A DNA stretch of 64,000 nucleotides from Rhizobium sp. 11515TR (GCF_002277895.1 NZ_CP023000.1:682001-746000), one strand, 5' to 3'. Counted from the stretch's first letter, positions 26,370 to 36,115 are shown. The notes: generated by a model not told the origin, from the letters alone. Program-made: numbers and translations.

Positions 26370-27797
26370 CCGCTTCTATGCTTCCTGTATTGGTCGGCAC
26401 CATCACTTTGACCGAGCTTGGCACTCATCTTTGCCTTGTGATGCCGGTGTCAGCCGAAAGCGAACGGCTGACATCGACGCTTTCGTTGACTTGACCTGTC
26501 TCGTTTCGGCGGACATAGCGTTTATCGATGCCGGCACCGATGCGTCTTCTCTTCGTCATGGAATTACTCCATTCCGGTTGTCATACCGCGAAAACGCGCC
26601 ATCTTCCTAAAAGATGCATCAAATCAATCGCATGGAAGAGATTGCGTTATTCCCCTTCTTGTTCCTCCCATTACTGGAATGGGAACTTTTGCTTGTTTGA
26701 ATGCTGGATGGACCGAGTTTTGGAGGTGGAGAATGCAAGCGAGATAGCGCGCTATACAGGAGGGAAATCCTGGTCTTTGAAAGATGCCACCACTGGAGAT
26801 CTGGTGACCTACTCCGGCGCGGTCCTTGCCGGGCTTCGTGAGCGCGTTGTGATGGATCTTGCGGACTTGTTCGATATGGAACGCCGCGACGACCCTGCTA
26901 CACTTCCACTGCCGCAATTCCAAAACGCGAATGATCCTCAAGCCTCGCGTACGCCGCGGACTTCTACCGATCAGGGTTCATCTGTAATTGCGCCCTTCAT
27001 TCATCCGGTTTGGAAGATGACGGCTGCGGACACGATCAAATTGATCGATCAACAGGATCGAAAACCTGTCATTCGGCGCTCTTCAACGATCAAGCAAAAG
27101 CCGCTCGAGTTTGCCATTGGGGCTCCCGAAAAACAAATCCTTGAACAAGGTAGAGACGATCTGCGGCCGCACACCTGCCCTTTCATCGATCAGCACTACC
27201 GAAAACCTTTTGATCTCGATAGTGACCGTGCGCCCTTCGTTGCTGCGACGATACCTCCAGGAATCGAGCAGAATAAACCCATTCTGTATAGCCCATTCCG
27301 CAATCATCTGCGCCATCATGACGTATCCCGTTTCGGAGATGACAACGGCTACTGCGCGCCCACTCGAATCACTCCGCTAACGAGTGAATAGCTGGGGTGG
27401 GGAAAGGAGATCTAGTTCGAAATCGGCCCCGCCTCGAATTATCCGGGCGCTGTTGCAAGTGAGACTCACACTTAAAGGTCAAGTACCAGCCGAGAGGGAA
27501 GATCGCGGATAGTTGGCGCTAAGTGGCTTCAGTTGCCCCCAAGATTAGCGAACACACGATCCAGATTGAGGGAAGAGCTACACCGTGATGACGGGGACTG
27601 ATTGACGAATCTGCTATATCGACAGCGATGCATGATCCATGAGTGGAACACGGTTGCGCCTTTCGTTAACTCAAGCACACACTCGCCTCTTGTCCGCTAA
27701 ATTTCGCTACGCTAAATTACGCAAGACTTAGTTGCATTTCTGTCGGCCGCGGTCGGCGGACCGATCACCGCTAACCCCGATGGTCTTATAGGCTGAC
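26370..27797. other. Gene-poor stretch with two doubtful reading frames
   Basis: This 1.4-kb stretch before the glucan genes has no gene I can name. On the plus strand a 287-codon frame (26528-27391) is open; its best part starts near MDRVLEVENASEIARYTGG, but the second half (FIDQHYRKPFDLDSDRAPF) looks like an antisense reading. On the minus strand 27083-27319, extendable without a start to about 27375, reads AVVISETGYVMMAQMIAEWA and IEIKRFSVVLIDERAGVRP, which looks more protein-like, possibly a truncated gene. The 400 bases before 27798 hold no frame and probably the glucan promoter. Confidence 0.3.
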
Positions 27798-29030
27798 ATG
27801 ATTTGGAATCATCGCATTACCCGTGTCACCGTCGGCCTCTTGCTGCTGGCGCTTGCAATTGTCGTCTCCCTACCGGCAATCACGGGCTATACAAGCCGGG
27901 ACGGCACCGTCAATGCGCGTCTGGCTCTCCTCAATGCTCCCATCGATGGTGTGATTTCGGGGGAACCAGCAAAGGTTGGCGTTCCTGTCAAAGCCGGCGA
28001 CAATCTCGTCGAAATCAGTAATCCTCGCGTGAACCGCGCGGTTCTGGCGTCCCTTGAGGCCGAGCGCAATACCGCCCTTGATCGTGTCGCAGCTTTGAAA
28101 AAGGAACGCGACGACCTCACGCAGCTTCGTGATCAGCTGGGAAAGCGTCTGGAAATCTTCAAGCAGGCTACGATTTCGAACCTTGAGCGCGAAGTGGAGA
28201 TCTTGCGCAAGAGGGTCGAGGTTTCGCAGGCGCAAGATCTCGCCGCCCAAGTCGATCTCGATCGCCGGAAGGACCTGGAATCCAAGGGGATACTCACCCA
28301 GCGGATGGTGGAGGCCGCACGCGCTGCCGGGGCGGCGACCGGAGGCGAGGTGGAAGTGAGCAACTTGACTGTCGATCAATTGCAGCAACGACTGAACGCC
28401 GTTCGACAGGGTATTTTTGTCTTCGGAGATGGACAGAACGACGTACCATATTCCCGCCAGCGCCAGGATGAGGTCATAGTCCATATCAGCGACCTGAATT
28501 CCCGGATCGCTGAGAATGAAACTCGCGCCGCCGAAGTTGAAAAGCAACTGACAGAAGAAGGAATTCGAGTCAGCAGCCTCGAATCCGCAACCGCGATGGC
28601 CCCGTTCGACGGAGTCGTTTGGAGCAGAAGCATCGTCAGTGGCTCCAATGTCGTGCTCAATAATGAGCTCATGCGAATCCTCGATTGCCGGGAGCTGTTC
28701 GTTGACATCCTTGTTCCCGAAGTCGATTATGACGAAATCTATCCCGGACTGGCCGCACAGGTTCGGCTGCTTGGTCGCAGCGATGTTTTCAAAGGTTCAG
28801 TCGTTTCCGTGAAAGGCAGCTCGGCAGCCACGGAAACCGATTCATTTGCGGCCAGTCTACCGGTTACATCGCAACGCAATGCCCGCATCAGGGTTCGTCT
28901 CGAACCCTCCTTCATGAACAGCGACTTCAAAAATTTCTGCCAAGTGGGACGTTCGGTCCAGGTCCGCTTTCCAAGGCACGGATTTGGTTTTTCGAATTGG
29001 ATCAGGAACCTGTGGTTCAGTATCTTCTAG
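27798..29030 (+). CDS. bgsB: HlyD-like membrane protein of a glucan synthase pair (BgsB-like)
   Basis: This 410-residue protein has one N-terminal membrane helix (VTVGLLLLALAIVVSLPAI), an HlyD half-motif (LNAPIDGVISGEPAKVGVPVKAGDNLVEIS) and a long coiled coil, about 85-270 (EVEILRKRVEVSQAQDLAAQ). The second half-motif is ATAMAPFDGVVWSRSIVSGSNV, and a beta domain follows. Its gene overlaps the glycosyltransferase gene by 34 bases. An HlyD-like partner just upstream of a family-2 synthase is the arrangement of bgsBA, the mixed-linkage beta-glucan genes of Sinorhizobium meliloti. By analogy it would help the polymer cross the envelope. The symbol is by context and similarity, not by search. Confidence 0.65.
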   Translation: MIWNHRITRVTVGLLLLALAIVVSLPAITGYTSRDGTVNARLALLNAPIDGVISGEPAKVGVPVKAGDNLVEISNPRVNRAVLASLEAERNTALDRVAALKKERDDLTQLRDQLGKRLEIFKQATISNLEREVEILRKRVEVSQAQDLAAQVDLDRRKDLESKGILTQRMVEAARAAGAATGGEVEVSNLTVDQLQQRLNAVRQGIFVFGDGQNDVPYSRQRQDEVIVHISDLNSRIAENETRAAEVEKQLTEEGIRVSSLESATAMAPFDGVVWSRSIVSGSNVVLNNELMRILDCRELFVDILVPEVDYDEIYPGLAAQVRLLGRSDVFKGSVVSVKGSSAATETDSFAASLPVTSQRNARIRVRLEPSFMNSDFKNFCQVGRSVQVRFPRHGFGFSNWIRNLWFSIF

Positions 29031-31006
29031 CGCTTGCTCCAACCTTTCTCGTGGTGGCCTTCTTTCTCCTGGGGCCATTCAATTGGCCACGCCATCATAG
29101 CTGGGCGAGGACAGTCACCTGCGGGTTCGTCGCGGCCGTCGCATTGCGCTACATGATTTGGCGGTTCACGCAAACCGTTCTTCCCTATCCCTACGACGGG
29201 ACCAACTTCTATTGGGTCTGGCTCGTCTTCATCGTCGAGCTGCTGGCATTTTCCGATGTTGTGCTGTTCCTCATCCTCATGAGCCGTTACGTCGACCGGA
29301 GCCTTGAGACGGACGAACTTGGTAAGATCTTTTTTTCGCGTGACGAGCGCAAACTGCCGACGGTCGATGTCTTCATACCTACCTACAACGAGCCGCTCGA
29401 TGTCCTGGAGCGAACAATTGTCGGCGCACTCTCACTCGATTACCCAGCAGAAAAGCTGAAGGTTTATGTCCTCGACGACCAGCGCCGCGACTGGCTAAAA
29501 GCCTTTTGCGAAGACAAGAACGCTATTCATGTTACGCGCAGCAACAATGCTCACGCCAAAGCCGGCAACATGAATAACGGTCTGCAAGTCAGCTCAGGTG
29601 AATTCGTTGCCGTCTTTGATGCCGATTTCGTACCTTATCGGCATTTTCTTCGTCGCACCCTGCCCTTCTTTTCCGACGAAAGCATCGGTATCGTCCAGAC
29701 ACCACAGCACTTTTTCAATGCGGATCCGGTCCAGACGAATCTGGGGTTGGAGAACATATGGCCGGACGAGCAGCGTCTGTTTTTTGACGAGATCGCGCCC
29801 AGCCGCGACGGATGGGATGTCAGTTTCTGTTGTGGTTCATGCTCGATCGCTCGGCGCAAGGCGATCGACGCGATCGGCGGTTTCCCGACGGAGTCCATTA
29901 CCGAGGATTTGCTGACCACGCTTTCGATGCTCAACAAAGGTTACAAGACGCGCTATCTGAACGAGCGGCTATCGATGGGGCTCGCCGCTGAAAATCTGAC
30001 GGGCTATTTCGTTCAGCGAGAACGCTGGTGCCAGGGTGGCATTCAGACGCTTTACTTGCACAATGGCCCGTTGCGCGGCCCAGGACTGTCTTTGTTTCAG
30101 CGGATCATGTTCCTACCAGTTTCATGGATAGTCCAATATCTGGTTCGTCTGATGATCCTGGTCATTCCGATCGCCTATCTCTGGTTCGGATTTTTGCCGC
30201 TTTATTTCACTGATATCGCTGATTACGTCTCATACCAGGCACCGTTACTGGCCGCCTATTTCCTTTTAATGCTTTGGATCACGCCAACACGATATCTGCC
30301 CATTATCTCAAGTGCTGTTGGAACGTTTGCAACTTTCCGCATGCTGCCGACGGTGGTGTCAAGCTTGATCAGACCGTTCGGCAAGCCCTTCAGGGTGACC
30401 CCGAAAGGCAGTGGCAACCAGGCAAATCAATTCGACAAATATACGTTTGCCTGGATCGCAACCTTGATCACGATCACGGCGGTTGGGCTACTCGTCGATA
30501 TTGTCCCAGAGACAGCACAGATCCAGGCGCAATTCTCGCCGATCGCGGCTTTCTGGGCCGGCATCAACATCGTCGTTTTGGTCATCGCCTCTCTCATTTG
30601 TTTCGAGAAACCGCAACGATTGTTTCACGCGTTCAAATTGGACGAACCGGCCTCGGTGGATGACATCCCCGGCCGGCTAGTCAGTTTGGCACTCGACAAG
30701 GCCGTTGTCGCGGTTGCGGCGGATTCACGCTTCGAGTCAAAATCCGTCTTGCTGCACCTTCAGGGCTTTACACCCTTTGAAGCCGAACTGAAGCAGGTCA
30801 CTCAGCGGCGCAGGAGCGTGAGCCGAGGCGGCGATCGGCAAGCCTACTATCTCCACCTTCATTTTGAGCTCGAGGGCGCTATCCGAGACCAAATGATTGT
30901 AAAGCTCTATACGGGAGACTATTCGCGAGACATTCCTGAGCTCGACAAGGTCGCCGTATCAGTCAATCTTCTGCTGCGTTCCTTCGGCCGGACGCGCACA
31001 TTTTAA
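28997..31006 (+). CDS. bgsA: Processive family-2 beta-glucan synthase (BgsA-like)
   Basis: This 669-residue membrane glycosyltransferase has N-terminal spans (8-28, 43-60, 72-95). The cytosolic GT2 domain carries all processive motifs: DDQ (160-162), DAD (208-210), TED (302-304) and Q340-R-E-R-W344. Four or more C-terminal spans follow. The 140-residue tail lacks the PilZ signature (RxxxR, D/NxSxxG) of cellulose synthase BcsA. This matches BgsA of S. meliloti, which makes a mixed-linkage (1-3)(1-4)-beta-glucan and binds cyclic-di-GMP through a non-PilZ tail. Curdlan synthase CrdS is the nearest alternative. The start is a TTG inside the upstream gene; no downstream Met comes before the first span. 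Confidence 0.75.
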   Translation: MDQEPVVQYLLALAPTFLVVAFFLLGPFNWPRHHSWARTVTCGFVAAVALRYMIWRFTQTVLPYPYDGTNFYWVWLVFIVELLAFSDVVLFLILMSRYVDRSLETDELGKIFFSRDERKLPTVDVFIPTYNEPLDVLERTIVGALSLDYPAEKLKVYVLDDQRRDWLKAFCEDKNAIHVTRSNNAHAKAGNMNNGLQVSSGEFVAVFDADFVPYRHFLRRTLPFFSDESIGIVQTPQHFFNADPVQTNLGLENIWPDEQRLFFDEIAPSRDGWDVSFCCGSCSIARRKAIDAIGGFPTESITEDLLTTLSMLNKGYKTRYLNERLSMGLAAENLTGYFVQRERWCQGGIQTLYLHNGPLRGPGLSLFQRIMFLPVSWIVQYLVRLMILVIPIAYLWFGFLPLYFTDIADYVSYQAPLLAAYFLLMLWITPTRYLPIISSAVGTFATFRMLPTVVSSLIRPFGKPFRVTPKGSGNQANQFDKYTFAWIATLITITAVGLLVDIVPETAQIQAQFSPIAAFWAGINIVVLVIASLICFEKPQRLFHAFKLDEPASVDDIPGRLVSLALDKAVVAVAADSRFESKSVLLHLQGFTPFEAELKQVTQRRRSVSRGGDRQAYYLHLHFELEGAIRDQMIVKLYTGDYSRDIPELDKVAVSVNLLLRSFGRTRTF

Positions 31007-31177
31007 CGAGATATTGATATTGGATCAGGGAACGCACTGGTAGCTTTGAGACAAACGCCGGACATCGAATATTTGTCCGCTCCCGTATTTGAGCAGGAAC
31101 AAGACGAAATGCGAAACTGGATGAGATCGCGCCGAAGATAGGCACGCTGCTATTCTAACGCTTTTCGCAGAGCAGGG

Positions 31178-31459
31178 TCAGTAGTGATAATAGCGGTGAT
31201 GATGGTGGTGACGCTTATACCAACCACGATGATGGCCGCGCCAGTAATGGCTCCGGTAGCTGCGATGCGATCTCCAGTGATGGGGCCGATGATGTCGCGG
31301 ACCGTGCCAATGGCGACGATGATGATAGCGGACGGTTTGAACGGAGGACTGAATCTCCGGCTTCGTCATGTTCATCATGGGTGCAGCTGAAACGGTACCC
31401 GCACCGATCAACAGACCGACACTCAGGAGCGGCGCAAGCAGATTTTTAAAGATTTTCAT
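31178..31459 (-). CDS. Small secreted histidine/arginine-rich protein
   Basis: The ATG at 31459 follows GGAGG and starts a signal peptide (MKIFKNLLAPLLSVGLLIGAG..., cut after VSA). The mature part of about 65 residues is extraordinarily rich in His, Arg, Trp and Tyr (YHHRRHWHGPRHHRPHHW, then KRHHHHHRYYHY at the end). Proteins of this kind are frequent in rhizobia and may bind metal ions in the periplasm; no enzymatic fold is visible. It stands alone, convergent with the glucan operon. Confidence 0.7.
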   Translation of the reverse strand: MKIFKNLLAPLLSVGLLIGAGTVSAAPMMNMTKPEIQSSVQTVRYHHRRHWHGPRHHRPHHWRSHRSYRSHYWRGHHRGWYKRHHHHHRYYHY

Positions 31460-31575
31460 AGCGAACCTCCATCATGTTCGACATCCTGAAACCGGGCAGC
31501 TGAACCGGGTATGAACGGCGCCGGTGATGAACCGTTGGCTTATAGAATAGTAGATCGAGGAGCGTCTCACGCAAA

Positions 31576-31851
31576 TTGAAGAGGGCAACAGATCACAATC
31601 CGCTTGGCCGGGCGGAGCACGCCACTTTTATGCTCTTGTTGAGAGTAGAACCCATAACCAAGCTGCCTGATGGGCTTTTGCTACGGACCGCTTACCTTGC
31701 GCTCCGCTATCGTGCCCCTGAGGGGCTATCGCTCCGGACTATTGAACACTTCAATATCTGTCTGAAACAACCCTCAGACGATTTTTGCGTTGCGATGAGC
31801 GCTGAAGCAGAATGTATTCAGTTGATCATCCGTTCAAATGGAACAACTTAG
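31576..31851 (+). CDS. Hypothetical protein, weak
   Basis: A 91-codon frame starts at TTG 31576 with no clear ribosome site. It contains LRTAYLALRYRAPEGLSLRT and ends SNGTT 19 bases before the L,D-transpeptidase start. No known family, signal peptide or membrane span is seen. It could be a small leader gene or a chance frame in the intergenic region. Confidence 0.25.
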   Translation: MKRATDHNPLGRAEHATFMLLLRVEPITKLPDGLLLRTAYLALRYRAPEGLSLRTIEHFNICLKQPSDDFCVAMSAEAECIQLIIRSNGTT

Positions 31852-31872
31852 GCGGACGGGGATTTCCCAGTT

Positions 31873-32853
31873 ATGATTAGCATGCGCTGCTCCCTTGCGA
31901 TCTCGATCATTTTGACATCCTGGCATCCGGCTGTCGCCGCGGGGATAACCGCACAAGATGTGAATACCGCTTCCATTTCGTCCATACAGATCGAAGCGCC
32001 AAATGCCAAGCCGAAGAATCCTGACGCGGCGATCGTGAAGCTCCAGGTTCTGCTAGATCGAGCCGGCGCTTCACCGGGCGCGATCGACGGCTTTCGCGGG
32101 GAGAACCTAAACAAGGCAATTGCGGGGTTTGAAGCTTTGGAAGGACTTCCCTTTAGTGAAAAACCGGATGCCACCGTAATGGGGCGGCTCGATGACCAAA
32201 TCCCAACCGTTCAGAATTATTCAATAACAGCAGACGACGGGAAGGACCTCCTACCGGACATCCCCAAGGACTATGCCTTGCAGGCAAAGATGCAGCATCT
32301 CGGTTATACCAGCATTGCCGAGAAATTGGCCGAACGCTTCCATATGAGCATTGCCCTCCTCAAGATACTCAATCCGACCGCTTCCTTTACCCCCGGTGAA
32401 ACAATCTCGATTGCGGTACCTGGCGCTGCAAAGAGCGGCACGGTGAAACGGATCGAGGTCCACAGAAAATCGGGCCAGGTGTACGCATTTGCGGAAGACG
32501 GCTCTTTGTTGGCGGTCTACCCAGCCACGATCGGCAGCAAGGAATCACCTTCTCCTTCCGGCAGGCACAAGGTCAAAGGTGTCGCACGTTTGCCGACATA
32601 CACCTATAATCCGAAAATCAACTTTCAGCAGGGTCGTAATAAGAAGATATTAAAGCTGCCCAGCGGACCGAACAATCCCGTCGGTACAGTCTGGATCGAT
32701 TTGACAGAACCCACCTACGGGATCCATGGAACGCCGGATCCAGAACTCATCGGCAAAGCCGGCTCTCATGGATGCGTCCGCCTGACAAATTGGGATGTCG
32801 AAGAGCTCGCAGGGATGGTTAAGCCGGGGGTAGTTGTTGAATTTCTCGACTGA
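31873..32853 (+). CDS. L,D-transpeptidase (YkuD) with peptidoglycan-binding and LysM-like parts
   Basis: This 326-residue protein has a signal peptide (MISMRCSLAISIILTSWHPAVA). Its N-terminal peptidoglycan-binding domain (IVKLQVLLDRAGASPGAIDG) is followed by a LysM-like segment (SIAEKLAERFHMSIALLKIL). The C-terminal YkuD domain ends in the active-site block GIHGTPDPELIGKAGSHGCV, whose catalytic Cys lies in SHGCVRLTN. It acts in the periplasm, cross-linking peptidoglycan by 3-3 bonds or attaching proteins to it. Length and catalytic residues are complete. It is monocistronic. Confidence 0.88.
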   Translation: MISMRCSLAISIILTSWHPAVAAGITAQDVNTASISSIQIEAPNAKPKNPDAAIVKLQVLLDRAGASPGAIDGFRGENLNKAIAGFEALEGLPFSEKPDATVMGRLDDQIPTVQNYSITADDGKDLLPDIPKDYALQAKMQHLGYTSIAEKLAERFHMSIALLKILNPTASFTPGETISIAVPGAAKSGTVKRIEVHRKSGQVYAFAEDGSLLAVYPATIGSKESPSPSGRHKVKGVARLPTYTYNPKINFQQGRNKKILKLPSGPNNPVGTVWIDLTEPTYGIHGTPDPELIGKAGSHGCVRLTNWDVEELAGMVKPGVVVEFLD

Positions 32854-33400
32854 ACGCCGGCCGGCATCCTCGTCGGCAGAGAAGTGTTCGCGATGGCGGC
32901 GTGCTTGACGCGCCTCGGCACAAACAAAGCAGGGTTATTCTTGAAACTATTGGGTGGCTGGTGCGTCCTGAAAGGGGGCTTCCATCCCGTTCTCTTGCTG
33001 CATGGAAAGGCTCGAGGATGCCTCCACTTGGACGGCTGTGTCGTAAATCTGCAGCACCGAAACCTTCGTCTCATTGCGCCTTACCTTCGCGGCTTCGGAC
33101 GGAACCGTTTTCCGGAACGACAGCGTTGGGCACCGCAAACGGCGCGGTTCTCGCGGTAGACGTGATCGCCCGCGTGGATGGGTAGGTGCCACCCAAAGTG
33201 CCCTGCAGTTGAAGGGAGTCGAACCGACGACCCTGTGGTTACAAAAGCTATCCGTCTGAAATTCCTTAGTAGCGGTCATCCGCTTTATCTGCATGGAATG
33301 ACCGGAGGGGTCTGCTGCTGCACGCGGAATCCCCAACCGTCGCATTCATTGCAATTGTCGCTACTTTTTCTGCTCGCCAATCTGGAACAAGGAGATCGCT
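32854..33400. other. Intergenic stretch
   Basis: The 550 bases between the transpeptidase and the next small membrane gene hold only short, overlapping frames on both strands, none with a ribosome site or recognisable protein. The one structured item is the tRNA-like fragment near 33.2 kb. The promoter of the following gene is probably in the last 100 bases. Confidence 0.5.
33204..33250 (-). other. tRNA 3'-half-like fragment (Thr-like anticodon region)
   Basis: The minus strand reads CTTTTGTAACCACAGGGTC, which resembles the 3' half of an anticodon arm with a TGT-type loop and a variable region. It is followed by GTCGGTTCGACTCC, a T-loop with part of its stem. The 5' half of a tRNA is absent. 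Over 35 bases it matches the fragment at 62579-62613 in 29 positions (counted by eye), so the two share an origin. Confidence 0.45.
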
Positions 33401-33601
33401 ATGGTGAAGCTTGCACATGTTTTAGGGGGATTGCTTGTTCTGATCGGTCTCATCTGGATGGGTCAGGGCAGTGGGTATTTTCCATATCCGGCCGAGAGCT
33501 TCATGATCGACCAGTCACCCTGGATTTATCGGGGAGCTCTGGTCGCTATTGTCGGCGTTGTGGTGATCGCGCTGGCGCGACGCAAGCGGCCGCTCCCGTG
33601 A
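33401..33601 (+). CDS. Small two-span membrane protein
   Basis: This 66-residue protein has a strong ribosome site (AAGGAG, 6 bases before the ATG). Two membrane spans (VLGGLLVLIGLIWMGQGSG and GALVAIVGVVVIALA) flank a conserved-looking loop (YFPYPAESFMIDQSPWIYRG) and end in a basic tail. Proteins with this GQGSGYFPYP loop are common hypothetical proteins in rhizobia, but their role is unknown. Confidence 0.75.
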   Translation: MVKLAHVLGGLLVLIGLIWMGQGSGYFPYPAESFMIDQSPWIYRGALVAIVGVVVIALARRKRPLP

Positions 33602-33633
33602 TTGCTCGCGTTCACTAGTGTCACAGGAACCAT

Positions 33634-34632
33634 TCACCGCGTGTCAGGGTGGTGAAATGGATCGCCAGGCGTTTCCCGCACCTTCAGCAGATCCGACGTT
33701 TCCCCGATAGGCAGAGAAGAGCCTTGACGCGCCTTCTCTCTTGCAATCTGCTGCACAAAATCGAGGAACGCACGGACTTTTGCAGGCGGCAGATGGCGCG
33801 CCGGATGGTAGGCGTACAACGGATAATGTTCATCGGACCAGTCCTTGAGGATCTGTGTGATCTGACCGGTCTGCAACCATGATTCAAGCCCGATTTCGAG
33901 GCTTTGAAAGAGCCCCTGTCCGGCGACACAGGCCGCGACTGCGGCAGACGGATCGTCAAAAACAACGCGGCCTCCAACTTTCACCGTGACGATTTCGGTG
34001 CCTTGATGAAATTCCCAGGGGAAAGCGCGGCCGGTCTCCGGGTCGCGGAAAAGAATAACTTCGTAACCCTCGATATCCTCAGGCCGGCCCGGCTCGCCGA
34101 ATTTCTCGAGATAGGCCGGGGCCGCGCACGTGATGACGCGGATATCGAGAAGCTTTCTTGCTATGAGCGACCCCGCGCTGGTCGAGCCAAATCGGACAGC
34201 CACGTCGAACCCGCTCATCATGTCGTCACGCGCATTCGTCGTCATAAGGTCGATTTTCAGATCCGGATATTTCTCGGTGAACCGCGGAAGCTGAGGCGCC
34301 AATACCATCCTTGCGAACCAGGGGTCGATCGATACGCGCAGCCTCCCGCCGACCGCTGCTGCCGATCCCGCGGCTGCCGCAGCCGCTTCTTCCAGACCCG
34401 CCACGAGCGGCAAGGCCTGTAGACGAAACAGACGCCCTTCTTCGGTTAAGGCGACTGAACGGGGTGTGCGATCAAAGAGACGCACGCCCATCTTGGTTTC
34501 CAGTCGTCCGATTGACCGGCTGACGCCAGAAGGGGTCACTCCCAATACGCCGGCGGCCTTGGCGAAATTGCCGGCCTCGGCAACTGCCAAAAATACACTC
34601 ACCCCAGTGAGAAGACGTCCGTCAAAGCTCAT
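33634..34632 (-). CDS. LysR-family transcriptional regulator
   Basis: I start at ATG 34632 (MSFDGRLLTGVSVFLAVAEA) because it places the helix-turn-helix at the N-terminus as in all LysR proteins; the frame to 34803 adds an unrelated leader. The 332 residues have the winged helix (NFAKAAGVLGVTPSGVSRSI; RLETKMGVRLFDRTPRSVAL) and an effector-binding domain (LRVSIDPWFARMVLAPQLPR). It is divergent from the serine hydrolase gene across a 173-base AT-rich gap with dyad-like ATACTATGACTAATAT, the usual place for autoregulation and control of the neighbour. The effector is unknown. Confidence 0.88.
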   Translation of the reverse strand: MSFDGRLLTGVSVFLAVAEAGNFAKAAGVLGVTPSGVSRSIGRLETKMGVRLFDRTPRSVALTEEGRLFRLQALPLVAGLEEAAAAAAGSAAAVGGRLRVSIDPWFARMVLAPQLPRFTEKYPDLKIDLMTTNARDDMMSGFDVAVRFGSTSAGSLIARKLLDIRVITCAAPAYLEKFGEPGRPEDIEGYEVILFRDPETGRAFPWEFHQGTEIVTVKVGGRVVFDDPSAAVAACVAGQGLFQSLEIGLESWLQTGQITQILKDWSDEHYPLYAYHPARHLPPAKVRAFLDFVQQIAREKARQGSSLPIGETSDLLKVRETPGDPFHHPDTR

Positions 34633-34805
34633 GACAATGCTTTCGCATCCCGCGATAGGGAATGGCAGTGATTTTTTGTCATTTATACTATGACTAATAT
34701 GATCTTTTAGCAATGCACGCCGCAATGATAGGTATTCGCCATTAGCCTTTCGAAGGCGAGCGGTTTGCCAGACCCGCGATCCGTCTGGAATCAAGGTGAA
34801 CAATC

Positions 34806-36086
34806 ATGAGTGAGATCACGAGAAGAGCGGTGCTGACGCGCGGCTCCATGGCCGCGGTGGCGGCATATCTTGGAGCAAGCGCTGTCCAGGCAGCCAACCA
34901 AAGCCCTCGCCTCAAAAATGCGAAGTTTAAGTCCATCGATGCCGCGATACAGCGGGCAGTCAATGACCGCACGGTCGCTGGTGCAGTAGCTATGGCTGCA
35001 ACGCAGAAGGGCATCATCTACGAAGGCCTTTTCGGCAAGGCAAACGTGGAAACCGGTACTGCGATGATGCCTGACACGGTCTTTTGGCTGCTGTCGATGA
35101 CAAAGACGATCACGGCGACGGCTTGCATGCAGCTGGTTGAGCAGGGCCGCATCAAGCTCGACGACGACGCATCGAAATACCTGCCGCAACTCGCGGCACC
35201 TAAGTTAATTGTGGGCTTCGACGCCAATGGCCAGCCGCAACTGCAGCCCGCCAAGAATACAATCAAGGTTCATCACCTTCTGACGCATACCTCCGGTTAC
35301 ACCTACGCAAACTGGAGTGATGTGATAGTGCGCTACGAGACCGCCACCGGCTTACCCGATATCACCACCTGCCAGAACCCCGCTTTCAATGTCCCACTCG
35401 AATTCGAACCGGGCGAGCGCTGGCAGTACGGTATCAGCATAGACTGGACTGGCAAGCTGGTCGAGGCCGTCAGCGATCAGTCTTTGGAGGTTTATTTTCG
35501 GGAAAACATTTTCGCACCACTTGGAATGAAGGATTCGGGGTTTCTGATCGGCAGCGAGCAGAAGCGTCGAGTCGCCACCTGCTTCAGTCGGGAAGGCGAC
35601 GGTGGATTGAAGGCCATGCCATTCGAAATGCCCCAGCGTCCTGAATTCTTCATGGGTGGCGGCGGCGCGTACAGCACTCCGCGTGACTACATGATGCTGC
35701 TTCAAGCGCTTCTGCATGGCGGCAAGTTCAACGGCGCTCAGATCCTGAAGCCTCAGACCGTCGCAATAATGATGCAGAACCAGATCGGCGAGCTGGATGT
35801 TCGCAAGATGAATTCATCGGCGCCAGCCTATTCGAACAGCTTTGACCAGTTCCCCGAGCAGAAGCACAAGTGGGGCTATTCCTTCGACATCAATACCGAA
35901 GCCGGCCCACACGGCCGCTCTGCGGGAAGCGTCTCCTGGGCCGGGCTGCTCAATTGCTACTTCTGGATTGATCCCGTCCGCAAGGTCACCGGATCCCTCT
36001 TTACCCAGCTTCTTCCCTTCTACGACGATCGTGTCGTTGCCCTCTACGGCGACTTCGAACGCGGGCTCTATGACGGCCTCGCTTAA
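34806..36086 (+). CDS. Exported serine hydrolase, class C beta-lactamase/esterase family
   Basis: This 426-residue protein begins with a Tat-like signal (TRRAVLTRGSMAAVAA, cut after VQA). The nucleophile motif SxxK is S97-M-T-K100. The second-motif Tyr lies in WQYGISIDWTGKLVEAV, and LGMKDSGFLIG and GGGGAYSTPRDYMMLLQALL are typical of the serine-hydrolase (EstB/AmpC) fold. Such proteins are mostly esterases or D-alanyl peptidases, not antibiotic-resistance enzymes. It is divergent from the LysR regulator, which probably controls it, and the NmrA gene follows after 29 bases in the same direction. Confidence 0.85.
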   Translation: MSEITRRAVLTRGSMAAVAAYLGASAVQAANQSPRLKNAKFKSIDAAIQRAVNDRTVAGAVAMAATQKGIIYEGLFGKANVETGTAMMPDTVFWLLSMTKTITATACMQLVEQGRIKLDDDASKYLPQLAAPKLIVGFDANGQPQLQPAKNTIKVHHLLTHTSGYTYANWSDVIVRYETATGLPDITTCQNPAFNVPLEFEPGERWQYGISIDWTGKLVEAVSDQSLEVYFRENIFAPLGMKDSGFLIGSEQKRRVATCFSREGDGGLKAMPFEMPQRPEFFMGGGGAYSTPRDYMMLLQALLHGGKFNGAQILKPQTVAIMMQNQIGELDVRKMNSSAPAYSNSFDQFPEQKHKWGYSFDINTEAGPHGRSAGSVSWAGLLNCYFWIDPVRKVTGSLFTQLLPFYDDRVVALYGDFERGLYDGLA

Positions 36087-36115
36087 CCTCTACTCTTTCT
36101 AATGGAAAATCAGAC

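Noticed and set aside
27445..27475. IS6-type terminal repeat (GGCGCTGTTGCAA)
   Set aside because: The match is short and no transposase remnant or second end lies nearby.
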